64,000 nt of DNA from Deltaproteobacteria bacterium (GCA_018401435.1 JAGYJW010000011.1:102133-166132), one strand, 5' to 3'; positions 44,658-55,581 are shown, counted from the stretch's first letter. Made by a program: numbers and translations. The notes: generated by a model from the letters alone, not told the origin.

Positions 44658-46475
44658 ATGAAGAACTACAGCCGCGGTTTGATCATCTGGGCCGTCGTAC
44701 TCGCGGTCTTCGCCCTCGTCTTCTTCCTGGTGGGGGGCGACGACGCCCGGGGGGAACAGGACATCGAGTTCTCCCAGCTGGTCCAGCGGGTCGAACAGCG
44801 GCAGGTCAAAGAGGTCCGGGTCAAGGGCCAGGAGCTTCGGGGCACCTTCTCGGATGGCTCGCGCTTCCGCGCCATCGGTCCCGAAGATCAGGCCCCCATG
44901 TTGGAGGCCTTCCTCGCCAACGACCTGGTGCCCAACTTCGAGCCCGCCCCCAACGGCAACCTGGTCACCATCATCACGAATGTGGTGATGATGGGCCTCA
45001 TCTTCGTGCTCTTCATCTTCTTCATGCGGCAGATTCAATCGAGCGGCGGCAAGGCCATGAGCTTTGGCAAGAGCCGGGCCCGGCTGCTCAACGAGACCAG
45101 CAAGCGCGTCACCTTCGAAGACGTGGCCGGCTGCGAAGAGGCCAAGACCGAGCTCGAAGAGATCATCCAGTTCCTCAAGGATCCCCGCCGCTTCACCCGC
45201 CTGGGCGGCCGCATCCCCAAGGGCGTTCTGCTGATGGGACCGCCGGGCACGGGCAAGACCCTGCTGGCCCGTGCAGTGGCCGGCGAGGCCGGGGTGCCCT
45301 TCTTCAGCATCTCGGGTTCGGACTTCGTCGAGATGTTCGTGGGGGTGGGCGCCAGCCGGGTGCGCGACCTCTTTGAACAAGGCAAGAAGCAGGCCCCCTG
45401 CATCATCTTCGTCGATGAGATCGACGCGGTGGGCCGGCACCGGGGCGCGGGCATGGGCGGCGGCCACGACGAGCGCGAGCAGACGCTGAACCAGCTGCTG
45501 GTCGAGATGGACGGCTTCGAGAGCAACGACGGCGTCATCCTGATGGCGGCCACCAACCGCCCCGATGTGCTCGACCCGGCGCTGTTGCGGCCGGGGCGCT
45601 TTGACCGCCGGGTGGTGGTGTCCAACCCCGACATCAAGGGCCGCCTGGGCATCCTCAAGGTGCACTCCCGGCGCACCCCCCTCGCCGACGGCGTGGACCT
45701 GGAGGTCGTGGCCCGCGGCACGCCCGGCTTCTCGGGGGCCGACCTCGAGAACCTGGTGAACGAGGCCGCCCTGCTGGCCGCCCGAAATGGCCAGGACCGG
45801 CTCGAGCAGAATGACTTCGAGTCCGCCAAGGACAAGGTGTCGATGGGGGTGGAGCGGCGCAGCATGGTGGTGCCCGAGGCCGAGCGCCGGCGCACCGCCT
45901 ACCACGAGGCGGGCCACGCCATCGTCGCCCGCCTGATGCCCGACAGCGACCGCGTTCACAAGGTGACCATCGTGCCCCGCGGCCGGGCGCTGGGCGTCAC
46001 CATGATGCTCCCCGACGAGGACCGGCTGGGCGCCACCGTGAACCAGCTCCGGGCGCGCATCACCATCGCCATGGGCGGCCGCGCGGCCGAGCTGCTCACC
46101 TTCAAGGAGTATAGCACCGGCGCCAGCCAGGACCTCAAGCACGCCACCTTGCTCGCCCGCGCCATGGTGACCGAGTACGGCATGTCCGAGAAGGTCGGCC
46201 CCATGGCCATCGACGACGATAACGAGGTCTTCTTGGGCCGGGACTATGGCCGCAGCCGCAGCGTGTCCGAATCCACCGCCCAGCTGGTGGACAGCGAGGT
46301 CAAGCGCTTCTTGGACGAGGCCGACCGCCTCGCCCAATCCATCCTGCGGCAGAACCCCACGATGCTCGAAGGCCTGGCCCAGCTGCTCTTGGAAAAAGAG
46401 ACGGTCGAAGGCGTGGAATTCGAGTCCATCGTCAAGGGGCTGAATCCGGTCTACCCGGTGCCCCACAGCGCATGA
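44658..46475 (+). CDS. ftsH: ATP-dependent zinc metalloprotease FtsH
   Basis: The 605-aa membrane protease has two transmembrane helices (about residues 8-25 and 97-117) flanking a periplasmic domain, then the AAA+ module: Walker A GPPGTGKT (194-201), Walker [10 protein letters not shown], pore loop FVG in [11 protein letters not shown], and [23 protein letters not shown]. The zinc site HEAGH is at 416-420 with the third ligand Asp in GASQDLKHA. The length is normal. The stop overlaps folP (ATGA), the same order as in many bacteria, where ftsH precedes folP. Confidence 0.97.
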   Translation: MKNYSRGLIIWAVVLAVFALVFFLVGGDDARGEQDIEFSQLVQRVEQRQVKEVRVKGQELRGTFSDGSRFRAIGPEDQAPMLEAFLANDLVPNFEPAPNGNLVTIITNVVMMGLIFVLFIFFMRQIQSSGGKAMSFGKSRARLLNETSKRVTFEDVAGCEEAKTELEEIIQFLKDPRRFTRLGGRIPKGVLLMGPPGTGKTLLARAVAGEAGVPFFSISGSDFVEMFVGVGASRVRDLFEQGKKQAPCIIFVDEIDAVGRHRGAGMGGGHDEREQTLNQLLVEMDGFESNDGVILMAATNRPDVLDPALLRPGRFDRRVVVSNPDIKGRLGILKVHSRRTPLADGVDLEVVARGTPGFSGADLENLVNEAALLAARNGQDRLEQNDFESAKDKVSMGVERRSMVVPEAERRRTAYHEAGHAIVARLMPDSDRVHKVTIVPRGRALGVTMMLPDEDRLGATVNQLRARITIAMGGRAAELLTFKEYSTGASQDLKHATLLARAMVTEYGMSEKVGPMAIDDDNEVFLGRDYGRSRSVSESTAQLVDSEVKRFLDEADRLAQSILRQNPTMLEGLAQLLLEKETVEGVEFESIVKGLNPVYPVPHSA

Positions 46476-47260
46476 GCCGCGCCCTGGTCGTCGGCGTGCT
46501 CAATTGCACGCCCGACTCCTTCTCGGATGGCGGTCAGCACGGCGATCTCGCGGGGCAGGTGGCGGCTGGGCTGGCCATGGCGGCGGCTGGGGCCGATTGG
46601 ATCGACGTGGGGGGAGAGAGCACCCGCCCCGGCGCTGCCCGGGTGCCCGACGATGTCGAGATTTCTCGCGTGGTGCCCGTTATCGCCGAGCTTCGCGCCC
46701 GTCTGCCCCCCCAGGTCCGCATCAGCATCGACACCCGCAAGGCCGCCGTGGCCGCGCCGGCGCTGGCTGCCGGGGCCAGCATCCTCAACGATGTCACCGG
46801 CTTGCGGGATCCAGAGATGGTGGCCCTCAGCGCCCGGGCCGAGGCGGTGGTGGTCATGCACATGCGCGGCGAGCCCGCCGATATGGCCCAGCACACCGAC
46901 TACCGTGACCTGCTGGCCGAGGTGCGCGACAGCCTGCTGCAGTCGGCGCGCCGGGCCCGCTGCGCCCGGGTCTACATCGATCCGGGCATCGGCTTTGCCA
47001 AGACCGCCCAACAGAGCCTCAGCTTGTTGCGGCACACGGCGGATCTGGTCGCCACGGGCTACCCGGTGCTCGTGGGCGCATCCCGAAAGAGCTTCATCGG
47101 TCGAACCCTCGACCTCCCCCTGACCCACGACCGCCTGGGGGGCTCGCTCGCGGCTGTGGCGACCGCTCGGGCCGGAGGGGCTGTGGCCTTTCGGGTGCAC
47201 GATGTGGCCCCCACCCGGCAGCTCCTCGACCTGCTCGACGCCATCGGGGCCGCTCCATGA
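46472..47260 (+). CDS. folP: Dihydropteroate synthase
   Basis: The 262-aa enzyme joins p-aminobenzoate to hydroxymethyl-dihydropterin diphosphate in folate synthesis. Signature blocks are [72 protein letters not shown] and a C-terminal RVHDV. It overlaps ftsH by ATGA at its start and cdaA by ATGA at its end. Confidence 0.95.
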   Translation: MSRALVVGVLNCTPDSFSDGGQHGDLAGQVAAGLAMAAAGADWIDVGGESTRPGAARVPDDVEISRVVPVIAELRARLPPQVRISIDTRKAAVAAPALAAGASILNDVTGLRDPEMVALSARAEAVVVMHMRGEPADMAQHTDYRDLLAEVRDSLLQSARRARCARVYIDPGIGFAKTAQQSLSLLRHTADLVATGYPVLVGASRKSFIGRTLDLPLTHDRLGGSLAAVATARAGGAVAFRVHDVAPTRQLLDLLDAIGAAP

Positions 47261-48045
47261 GGTGGCTGCTGGACAGCCTCGCCTGGACCGATCTGCTCGA
47301 CATCGGGCTGATGGCCACGATTCTCTACCGCACCTTGCTGGTGCTGCGGGGCACGCGGGCCATCCAGAGCCTCGCGGGTCTGCTGGTCTTGATGGTGCTC
47401 TATGCAGGGGCGGGCTGGCTGGACCTGGTGAGCATCCACTGGCTGCTCGAAAAATTCTTTGTCTACATCGTGCTGGCCGTCATCATCCTCTTTCAGCAGG
47501 ACATCCGGCGGGGCCTGGCGCGGGCGGGCGGCCGGCTCTTCCTGGTATCGGGACGCCGGACCACCGACCTCGGCATGCTCGAAGAGCTGGTGCGGGCGAG
47601 CTTTGCCATGGCCAGCCGGCGGGTGGGCGCCCTCATCGCGCTGGAGCGCGGGGCCAGCCTGGATGAATATGTCGAATCGGCGACCGTGCTCGACGCAAAG
47701 GTCAGCCACGACCTCCTCTTGTCCATCTTCCACCCCACCAGCCCCCTGCACGACGGGGCTGTCATCATCCAGAAGGGCCGCATCGCCTGCGCCCAGGGCT
47801 TCTTGCCCCTCACCCAGTCCAAGAATGTGTCGCGCTTCTTTGGCACGCGGCACCGCGCGGCCATCGGGCTCACCGAAGAGGCAGACGCCATCGTGATCAT
47901 CGTGAGTGAGGAGCGGGGGACGGTGTCCCTGGTCGAAGGCGGCGTGCTGCGCCCCACCAGCGACGCCAACGAGCTTCGGCAGGCCTTGCAGTCGGTCTTT
48001 CAGGCCGCCTCCCCCGGGGCCCCCAGCCGCGACGGGGAGGCCTGA
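47257..48045 (+). CDS. cdaA: Membrane diadenylate cyclase CdaA (DisA_N domain)
   Basis: The 262-aa protein has three N-terminal membrane helices (about residues 12-80) and a diadenylate cyclase domain with catalytic DGA at 166-168 (SPLHDGAVII) and RHR at 198-200 (FFGTRHRAAIGLTE). It makes c-di-AMP from two ATP. The following genes are its usual regulators, cdaR and glmM, in the conserved order. It thus adds a second cyclic dinucleotide to an organism whose c-di-GMP genes occupy the other end of the window. Confidence 0.95.
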   Translation: MRWLLDSLAWTDLLDIGLMATILYRTLLVLRGTRAIQSLAGLLVLMVLYAGAGWLDLVSIHWLLEKFFVYIVLAVIILFQQDIRRGLARAGGRLFLVSGRRTTDLGMLEELVRASFAMASRRVGALIALERGASLDEYVESATVLDAKVSHDLLLSIFHPTSPLHDGAVIIQKGRIACAQGFLPLTQSKNVSRFFGTRHRAAIGLTEEADAIVIIVSEERGTVSLVEGGVLRPTSDANELRQALQSVFQAASPGAPSRDGEA

Positions 48046-48048
48046 GCC

Positions 48049-49062
48049 ATGGCGCCTCCCCCTCCTTCTGCGCCGTCGCGCCTTCTCGGGCGCCTGCGCG
48101 TGCTGCTGGTGCAGCTCTTCACCGAGAACCTGCACTACAAGGCGCTGTCCTTGCTGGTGGCCGTCGGCATCTGGGGCTGGCTGCAGCTGGAGCAGGTGGT
48201 GATGGTTCGGGCCCGGGCCAACATCGAATACACATGGCCCGAGGGCCTGGTGCTGGCCAATGACGTGACCACCTCGGCGATGATCAATGTGCGGGGCCCC
48301 CAAGGCATCGTGCGCAACCTGGGCAGCGAGCAGCTGTCCATTCACGTCGACCTCGCCGACGCCGAACAGGGCAGCACGGCGGTGGACTTCACCGACAAGG
48401 TGGTGCTGGGGCTGCCCACCGGCGTGTCGGTGGTGCAGGTGTCCCCCGTGGGCGCAACGGTCGAACTCGACCAGGCGATGACCCGGCAGGTGGTCGTGCG
48501 GCCGGCCCTCATCGGTGACCTGCCCTCCGGCTATATCCGGGGCGAGGTCACCGCCGATCCGCCCATCGTCGAGATCACCGGCCCCCAGAGCGTTGTGCGC
48601 AATATCGCAGAGGTCTCTACCGATATCGTCGATATATCGGGCTTTCGGGACAGCAAGCAGGTGCGGGTGCCCCTGGCCATCGAGCGGCGCACGGTGCGCC
48701 CCCTCATCCAGCAGCCCATCACGCTGTCCATCCCCATCGAGGCCATTGTCGCCACGCGGGTCTTCCAGGAGGTGTCGGTGGTGGAGCGGGCAGCGGGCTG
48801 GCAGGCCAGGCCCCGCACCGCCCGCCTGACCCTGCGTGGGCCGGCCGAGCAGCTCAAGCGGCTTGAAGCCGCGCAGATCAGCGTGCTGCTGCACCTTCCC
48901 ACCCCCACGCCCATCGGTGAACCCCTGACCATCCGCTGGACCCCCGACGACAGCTTCACCGACGCCGACGGCGGGGTGCAGGTGGTCATTCCCGGGGCCG
49001 ACGACGCGGTGGAGGTCATCGATCTGAGCCCCGACAGGTTCCACCTGGAGCAGCAACAGTGA
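48049..49062 (+). CDS. cdaR: YbbR-domain regulator of CdaA
   Basis: The 337-aa protein has one N-terminal membrane helix (KALSLLVAVGIWGWLQL) and three YbbR repeats outside the membrane (about residues 50-300), with recurring PxxVxVxGPxxxVxxI patterns such as PIVEITGPQSVVRNIAEVST. CdaR homologues bind CdaA and modulate c-di-AMP synthesis. It lies 3 bp after cdaA. A GTGA overlap couples it to glmM. Confidence 0.9.
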   Translation: MAPPPPSAPSRLLGRLRVLLVQLFTENLHYKALSLLVAVGIWGWLQLEQVVMVRARANIEYTWPEGLVLANDVTTSAMINVRGPQGIVRNLGSEQLSIHVDLADAEQGSTAVDFTDKVVLGLPTGVSVVQVSPVGATVELDQAMTRQVVVRPALIGDLPSGYIRGEVTADPPIVEITGPQSVVRNIAEVSTDIVDISGFRDSKQVRVPLAIERRTVRPLIQQPITLSIPIEAIVATRVFQEVSVVERAAGWQARPRTARLTLRGPAEQLKRLEAAQISVLLHLPTPTPIGEPLTIRWTPDDSFTDADGGVQVVIPGADDAVEVIDLSPDRFHLEQQQ

Positions 49063-50366
49063 GCGACAGCGCCCGACCCGCTCCCATCCACTTTGGCACC
49101 GACGGGGTCCGCGGCCCCGCCGGCGCCTGGCCCATCAACGCAGACGGCGCCCACCTGATCGGGCGCGCCGTCGCCGATCACGCCCGGCTCTGCGGCCCGC
49201 CCGGCCAAAGTCCGCGGGTGGTGGTGCTCCGCGACAGCCGCGCGTCGGGGCCCGCCTTGCAAGATGCCCTGGTGGCTGGCCTCGTGGCCGGTGGCGCCGA
49301 GGTCCTGCTGGGGGGCGTGCTGCCCACCGCCGCTGCATCCTGCCTGGTCCGAGACCTGGGCCTGCAGGCTGGGGTCGTGCTGACCGCCAGCCACAACCCC
49401 TGGACCGACAACGGCATCAAGGTGCTGGCCCCCGGCGGCGGCAAGCTGGTCGAGACCGCCGCCCTGGAGGCCCGCTTCGGCAGCCCCATCCCCGTCGAAA
49501 CCGAAGGCAGCGTACAGATCCTCGACGATCCGGCCGGACCCTGGCGTGCCGCCATGCCCCGGGTGGACCTCTCGGGCCGGACGCTGCTGCTGGATGCCGC
49601 CAGCGGCGCGGCCTGGGCGGTGGGCCCGGCCCTGCTGGAGTCCCTCGGGGCCCGGGTGCTTCGCCGGGATCCCGCCCCCGATGGGCAGAATATCAACGAT
49701 GGCGTGGGGGCCATGCACCCGCCCACCCCCGCCGAGCTGGCCGAGTGGGGGGCCGATCTCGCCCTCTGCCTGGATGGGGACGCGGACCGCATCGTGCTGG
49801 TGGACCCGGTATCGGGCGAGCTGGACGGCGACGATCTGCTGTGGCTGCTCGCGCGCAAGGACCCCCGCCCGGTGGTGGGCACCATCCTCAGCAATGGTGG
49901 CCTGGGCGCTGCCCTGGGCCCGCGCCTGCTGCGGGCGGCGGTGGGGGACCGCCATGTGGCCGCCCTGATGGCCATGTCGGGGGCGGCCTGCGGGGCCGAG
50001 CCCTCGGGCCATGTGCTCTTTGACGATGGCATGCCCACAGGCGACGGCCTCTACAGCGCCCTGCGGGTGCTGCAGGCGGTGGCGGATGAGGCCGGCCGTC
50101 CGGCCCTTCCCCTGCCGGTGGGGGGCTGGACCCGCTGGCCCCAAGCCGGCCTGAACCTGCGTTTTTCGGGCCCACGGGTGTCCCTGGAGGCCTGGCCCAG
50201 CGTGATCGCCTGCCAGCAGAGCGGCGCGCGGCCGGTGGTCCGCTACTCGGGCACCGAAGCCAAGCTGCGCATCATGGTCGAGGGCCAGGGCCAGGGCGAC
50301 GAGGCCCCCGCGGCCTGGGTGGACCGGATCGCCGCCGACTTCCAGGCCCGACTGGCCGCCCGCTGA
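49059..50366 (+). CDS. glmM: Phosphoglucosamine mutase-type phosphohexomutase
   Basis: The 435-aa enzyme starts with GTG at 49059 and has all four phosphohexomutase loops: the phosphoserine loop TASHNPWTDNGIK (Ser about 111), the metal loop LDGDADRIVL, the sugar loop GAEPSGHVLF and the phosphate-binding loop RYSGTEAKLRIM. GlmM converts glucosamine-6-phosphate to glucosamine-1-phosphate for peptidoglycan and, in other bacteria, binds and inhibits CdaA. The position after cdaR supports glmM rather than another mutase. Confidence 0.92.
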   Translation: MSDSARPAPIHFGTDGVRGPAGAWPINADGAHLIGRAVADHARLCGPPGQSPRVVVLRDSRASGPALQDALVAGLVAGGAEVLLGGVLPTAAASCLVRDLGLQAGVVLTASHNPWTDNGIKVLAPGGGKLVETAALEARFGSPIPVETEGSVQILDDPAGPWRAAMPRVDLSGRTLLLDAASGAAWAVGPALLESLGARVLRRDPAPDGQNINDGVGAMHPPTPAELAEWGADLALCLDGDADRIVLVDPVSGELDGDDLLWLLARKDPRPVVGTILSNGGLGAALGPRLLRAAVGDRHVAALMAMSGAACGAEPSGHVLFDDGMPTGDGLYSALRVLQAVADEAGRPALPLPVGGWTRWPQAGLNLRFSGPRVSLEAWPSVIACQQSGARPVVRYSGTEAKLRIMVEGQGQGDEAPAAWVDRIAADFQARLAAR

Positions 50367-50412
50367 GCCCCCACCCGGACAGGCGATTAGGGGGGCGGTC
50401 CAGGAGGTGAGC

Positions 50413-51153
50413 TTGACCCACGCAGCGCTGCGTCGCCTTGGCGTGAACATCGATCACGTCGCCACCGTGCGCCAGGCCCGGCGATCGCCCTACCCCGACC
50501 CTGCCGCCGCCGCGGCCTTGGCCGAGCTGTCGGGGGCCGACCAGATCACCTGCCACATCCGCATGGACCGGCGCCACATCCAGGACGCCGACCTGCCCCG
50601 CCTGCGGGACAGCGTGCAGACCCTGCTCAATGTGGAGATGGCCGCCACCGACGAGATGATGGACATCGCCCTGGCGGTGCTGGCCCAGGACCCCCACGGT
50701 CGGCACCACCGGGTGACCCTGGTGGAGGAGCGCCCCGGCGAGATCACCACCGAGGGCGGCCTGGACGTGGTCACCCACCGCGACGCGGTGGCCTCGGCCG
50801 CCGCCCGGCTGCAGGCCGCCGGCATCCGGGTCAGCCTCTTTGTCGATCCGGTCCCGGACCAGGTGCGGGCCAGCGCCCTGCCCGGCGTGGATATGATCGA
50901 GCTGAATACCAGCGTCTACGCCGAAAACGACCCATCCGACCTCGCCCGCATCAAGGCGGCGGCGGTGCTGGCCCAGGGCCTGGGCTTGGAGGTGGCGGCC
51001 GGCCATGGCCTGACCCACCACAACCTCCCCCCCCTGGTCGCCGCGGTGCCCGAGATCGTCGAATACAACATCGGCCACAGCATCATCAGCCGCGCGCTCT
51101 TTGTCGGACTGGACCGCGCCGTGCGGGACCTGGTCGACATCATCCGGCGCTGA
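50413..51153 (+). CDS. pdxJ: Pyridoxine 5'-phosphate synthase
   Basis: The 246-aa enzyme of the DXP-dependent vitamin B6 pathway has GVNIDHVATVRQARR, ITCHIRMDRRHIQD, LNVEMAATDEM and the C-terminal AGHGLTHHNL...EYNIGHSIISRALFVGL. TTG at 50413 is preferred as start because a strong Shine-Dalgarno sequence, AGGAGGTGA (50402-50410), sits just before it. A GTG at 50407 lies inside that site and would be too close. The gene follows glmM by 46 bp. Confidence 0.93.
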   Translation: MTHAALRRLGVNIDHVATVRQARRSPYPDPAAAAALAELSGADQITCHIRMDRRHIQDADLPRLRDSVQTLLNVEMAATDEMMDIALAVLAQDPHGRHHRVTLVEERPGEITTEGGLDVVTHRDAVASAAARLQAAGIRVSLFVDPVPDQVRASALPGVDMIELNTSVYAENDPSDLARIKAAAVLAQGLGLEVAAGHGLTHHNLPPLVAAVPEIVEYNIGHSIISRALFVGLDRAVRDLVDIIRR

Positions 51154-51154
51154 C

Positions 51155-52566
51155 ATGCGGCCAGTCTGCACCGCCGCCCAATGCCGCGCCCTGGACGCCG
51201 CCTGCATCGACGGGCTGGCCATTCCGGGGCGGCAGCTGATGGAGTTGGCGGGGCAGGCGGCCCGCAGGTGGTGCACACGCGCTGGCCCGGCGCCCCCATC
51301 GCGGTGCTGTGTGGGCCCGGAAATAACGGCGGGGATGGCTATGTGCTCGCGCGCTGGCTGGCCTTGTGGGGCCACCCGGTGAGGATGTGGGCGAGCGGCC
51401 CGCCCCGCACGCCCGAGGCGCTGGCCAACGCCCAGCTCTGCGCGAGGATGGGCCTGAAACCTTCCTCTTCCCTGGATGATGCCCTCGGACCGGACGCCAT
51501 CGCCATCGACGCGCTGCTGGGCACCGGCCAGGACCAGGCCCCCCGGGGGCCCATCGCCGCGGCGGTGGGGCGCAGCCGGCCACCGCCCGCCGGTGGTGGC
51601 CCTGGATCTGCCCACAGGCGTACACGCCGACACCGGGCAGCTGCTCGGCGTCCTGGCCGTTCAAGCCGCGCTGACGCTGAGCTTTGGACGCCTCAAGTGC
51701 GGCCACCGCGCCATGCCCGGCGCGGCGCTTTGCGGCGAGGTGCAGCTCATCGACATCGGGCTGGACCTGGCCAAGATCGTGAACCCTGTTCACGGATCGC
51801 CCGCCGCCTGGGAGCTGGAGGCCGCCGACATCGCCGCCTGGCTGCCAGGCCGCCCGGCGGGGGCCGCCAAGTGGGACCGCGGCCATGTGGCCGTGATGGG
51901 CGGCGGCGGCGCCAGCGTGCTGGCTGCGCGCGGGGCCTTCGCCGCAGGCGCGGGCCTGGTCAGCCTGCTCGCCCCCGGGCCGAATGGCCCGCCCTGCACG
52001 GCTTGCCCCCGAGGTGATCCTGGCCGAGCGCGGCGATCTGGACCCCGACCGCCACGATGTGCTGGTCCTGGGCCCGGGGCTGGGCGCGGCCGCCGATGCC
52101 GCCGTGAGCGCCCTCTGGGACAGCTTTCCCGGCCAGATTGTCGCAGATGCCGACGCCCTCAACGCCCTGGCCCGCCAGGGGCAGCCGCACCTTCGGCCGA
52201 CCGGGCCGCAGCCTGACCCCCCACGTCGCCGAGGCCGCTCGCTTGTTGGGCTGCAGCCGAGCGGCGGTCGAGGCCGACCGCTTCGCCGCCATCGGCCGCC
52301 TGGGGCCCGGCGTGCTGCTCAAGGGCCCCTTCACCCTCATCGGCGGCGAAACGCCCTTTATCAACCCCACGGGCAGCGCGGCCCTGGCGACGGCGGGCAC
52401 CGGAGATGTGCTGGCGGGCCTGCTGGGCGGCCTGCTGGCCCAGGGTCTGCCCAAGACCGCGCGGCGGCGGTGGCCTGCTGGCTGCATGGCCGGGCAGGCG
52501 AGCGGCCTGGCCCCCAATGGCACGGCCAGCGACCTGCTCGTCGCACTCCGGCTTCAGGAGGACTGA
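51155..52566 (+). pseudogene. nnr: Bifunctional NAD(P)HX epimerase/dehydratase, multiply frameshifted
   Basis: This is a YjeF-type repair enzyme. The epimerase part (from ATG 51155: MRPVCTAAQCRALDAACIDG, then VLCGPGNNGGDGYVLARWLA, DAIAIDALLGTG and VALDLPTGVHADTGQLLG) is followed by the dehydratase part (GRPAGAAKWDRGHVAVMGGG, DVLVLGPGLG, VADADALNALAR, LTPHVAEAARLLG and TAGTGDVLAGLLGGLLAQG). Every conserved block is present but they fall in different frames; at least six changes are needed. The retained blocks argue for indel errors rather than decay. It follows pdxJ after 1 bp and converges on tilS. Confidence 0.82.
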
Positions 52567-53478
52567 AGCAGTCGGACCACCCCGCCTTCGACCACCAGGC
52601 GGGCGCCGCCGCCAAGCTCGATGACACCCGACGTGAAGGCCGGGTGCAGCAGCCTTCGCAGGCCGTCGGCCCGGATCGGCGAGGGGGCCTCTTCGGCCAG
52701 GGCGAGCAACAGGCGCAAGGAGAGGGGCGGCGGCAGGGCCTGCAGCGCGGCGAGGTCCAGGCCGCCGTCGCGGGCGCAACCCGGTCGGGCCTTCTCGGCG
52801 AGATCAGACAGCAGGGCTTCATCTTCGGCGAGCAGGGCAGCCGACCGGCCGAGGCCCCGGGCCGCGCCGGCCCGGATGCCTTCGAGGGCGGGAAGGGAGC
52901 GCGCGCAGGCGGCCCCGCTCGCTGCTTGCATTGCTCGGATCCTCGACCCAACTCAAGCCGGCGGCCTGCGCCCAGAGCCCGCAGGACCGCAGCCCGCTCG
53001 CCCAGCGGCGGCCGACGCTGATCCCCGTCGGCCACTCGCATGGCCGCCAGGCCCCGCGCCCGAGCCTGCAGCGGGCGCTGCAGCACGGTCTCGGCCTGGT
53101 CGTCGGCGTGGTGGCCCGTCGCGACCAGTCCGGGCTCGGCAGCCAGGGCCGCCCGCCGGGCATCCGGGCCCGCGCGGCGAGATCGGGCCCCGGAGACAGC
53201 CCCAGCGCCAGCCCCCGAAAAGGCAGCCCCAGTGCGGCCGCCTGGGCCGCCACCCCGCGAAGCTCGTCGGCGGCCTCCGGACGCAAGCCGTGATCGAAGC
53301 TCCACACGGTCAAACGCGCGCCATGGGCCGCCGCGGTTCTGTGCAGGATCTGGAGCAGCACGGTGCTGTCGCAGCCGCCGCTCACGCAGACCCGCAGGGC
53401 CTGTCCCGGGGCCCACAGGCGCTCGCTGCGGATGCGGTGCAGCACGCGGAGCGGCAGGGTGCGGGGGTCGTCGGCCAA
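52554..53478 (-). pseudogene. tilS: tRNA(Ile)-lysidine synthase, frameshifted
   Basis: The N-terminal ATP-pyrophosphatase domain is clear: RVCVSGGCDSTVLLQIL (P-loop SGGxDS), VWSFDHGLRPEAADELRGVA and, after a frame change, LVATGHHADDQAETVLQR. Another change leads to a C-terminal part (ALPPPLSLRLLLALAEEAPS then SGVIELGGGARLVVEGG) ending at 52554. TilS makes lysidine at position 34 of tRNA(Ile2) and is essential, so a truly broken gene is unlikely. TTG at 53478 is the apparent start. The last 13 bp overlap nnr. Confidence 0.75.
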
Positions 53479-53569
53479 GCGCCGCTCCGGGGCTTTCGCG
53501 GTGCATGTAGCGTGCCCGAAGCGCGCCGTGCGGCGTTACAGCGCCCTGGTCCTGCGATCCGGATGCCCC

Positions 53570-55581
53570 GTGCCCCTCGCCCCCTCCCTGCTCGCGATGG
53601 CCTGGCTGGTGCAGCCGGCCCACGCGCTCAGTGACGACGACGCCCAGGCCATCCTCCAGATTGAAGCCCAGCGCTTGCCGGCCCTCGCCCTCAACGACTT
53701 CGTGGGCCACAGCGATCCGGCCACCCGCGCCCGCGCCGCCCGGGCCCTGGGGCGACTGCGCACGGCTACGGCACTCGCCCCCCTCAAGAAGCTGGTGGAG
53801 GACCCCGATCTCGTGGTGCGCACCGAGGCCGCATGGGCGCTGGGCATGACGCCTGGGGCCGAGCTCCTGCTGCTCGCCCGCCTCTCGGTCGAGGTCGAAC
53901 CGGCCTGCCGGGCAGCCTTGCTGGACGCGCTGGGGCGGGAAGGCGGCCCCGCGTCGCTGCCCATCCTGCGCCAGAGCCTCGATCTGCGCCCCCCGGCCCT
54001 GCACCCGGCCCTGGCCGCCCGGGCGGCGGCGCGGTCCATCGGCCGCATGGGGCTGCGGGATCTCGAAGCAGCCAGAGAGCCCGAGATCAGTGGGGCCCTG
54101 CTCGATCAGCGCCGGCGGGTCGATGGCGGCTTGCGCCTGGATTGTGCCTATGCCCTGGCCCGCTTGCGCCTGGCCCAGCTGCCCCTGGACCAGCGGGCCG
54201 ACCTGCTGACCTGGGCCCAGGATGAGCCCATCGCCACGGTTCAGGCCTACCTGGTGCGCGCGGCCGGCAACCTGGTCCCAGGGCCGGATCTGGACGCATT
54301 GCTCACCGTCACCGCACAGGATCCCGATGAGGGCGTGCGGGTGGCGACGGCCCGGGCGGCGGGGGCAGCGGCATGGGCGGGCGTGACCGCCTTGTTGGCC
54401 GATGCCGACCGCGGCGTGCGGCGCGAGGCCATGGCAGCCGTCGCAAAGGTGCCCACCCTCGACGCCCATGCGCTGCTCCTGCCGGTGGTCGAGGCCGGCG
54501 ACGACCTCGACGCCGCCGAGACGCCCGCACCAGCTTCGATCCCCGCCTGCTCGACGCCGCAGCTGCCTTGTCGGCCCTGGCCGAGGCCGGCGCCCTCAAG
54601 GACCCGGGCAAGTGGCTGGACAAGGCCCGCCCCACCGAGATCCGCGCAGCCGCCGTGGACGCCGTCCTGACGCCCGCCCGGCTGCTCAAGCTGGCCACCG
54701 AAGATGGTGAGCCGGCGGTGCGCAGCGCGGCCGCGGGCCGCCTGCTGTCGCTGGACACGGTGCAGCCCCACGACGCCCGGCGCATGTTGGATGGCTTTGA
54801 CGAGATCGTGGCCGCCATGGCCGCGGACTGGCTGGTGGAGCACCCCGATCCCGCCACCGAGAGCAGCCTGGTCGCCTTGCTGGAGGAGGCCGATGAGCCC
54901 ACGCTGCTCACCTCCTGTCTGCACGCGTTGAAAGCGCTCTATTCGCGATCAGGGGGTCGCCTTCGACCGCCGGAGACGCCCCTGGACCCCTTCCTGGCCC
55001 CGCTCTATGGCCACCCCGACGGGTCGGTGCGCGCCGCCGCCTTCGATCTCGCCCTCTCCCTCGACCTGAACGCCCCCTCGCCCTGGCACGCCTTGGCCAC
55101 CGCCCCCCTCGACGAGCTGCGGGGCCTGCGCAGCGCCCGGGTGCGCACCAGCCGCGGCAGCTTCATCGTCGAGCTGCTCCCCGACGAGGCGCCACTCACG
55201 GTCTGGAACTTCGCCCAGCTCGCCCGTTCCGGCTTCTTCGACAATCTGCGCTTTCACCGCATCGTGCCGGATTTCGTGGTGCAGGGCGGCGATCCCCGCG
55301 GCGATGGCAATGGCGGGCCGGGCTGGAGCATCCCCGACGAGCCCAGCCCGCTGCCCTTCGACGAGGGCACGCTGGGCATGGCCCTGTCGGGGCCCGACAC
55401 CGGCGGCAGCCAGTGGTTTGTGACCCTGTCATCCCAGCCCCACCTCGACGGCACCTACCCGGTCTTTGGTCGGGTGCTGCAAGGCATGCAGGTCGTGCGC
55501 GCGCTGCAGCCCACCGACCGCATCGTACACATCGACATCGAAGGCCCCCCCGGGCCCCGCTCCGACACCCCGACTCCTTGA
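53570..55581 (+). CDS. HEAT-repeat / cyclophilin-type peptidyl-prolyl isomerase fusion (one frameshift)
   Basis: From GTG 53570 a signal peptide (APSLLAMAWLVQPAHALS) leads into about ten alpha-helical HEAT-type repeats, for example ATRARAARALGRLRTATALA and VRVATARAAGAAAWAGVTAL. Near 54525 the frame changes, and repeats continue (IRAAAVDAVLTPARLLKLAT) up to residue about 530. A cyclophilin domain closes the protein: NFAQLARSGFFDNLRFHRIV, VVQGGDPRGDGNGGPGWSI, LGMALSGPDTGGSQWFVTLS. It should act in the periplasm as a folding helper with a docking superhelix. A single missing or extra base probably explains the break, because both parts are otherwise intact. Confidence 0.8.

Noticed and set aside
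44520..46466. Very long minus-strand extension of the murG frame through the ftsH locus
   Set aside because: murG homology begins at 44513 with a good ribosome site; the rest is antisense to ftsH.
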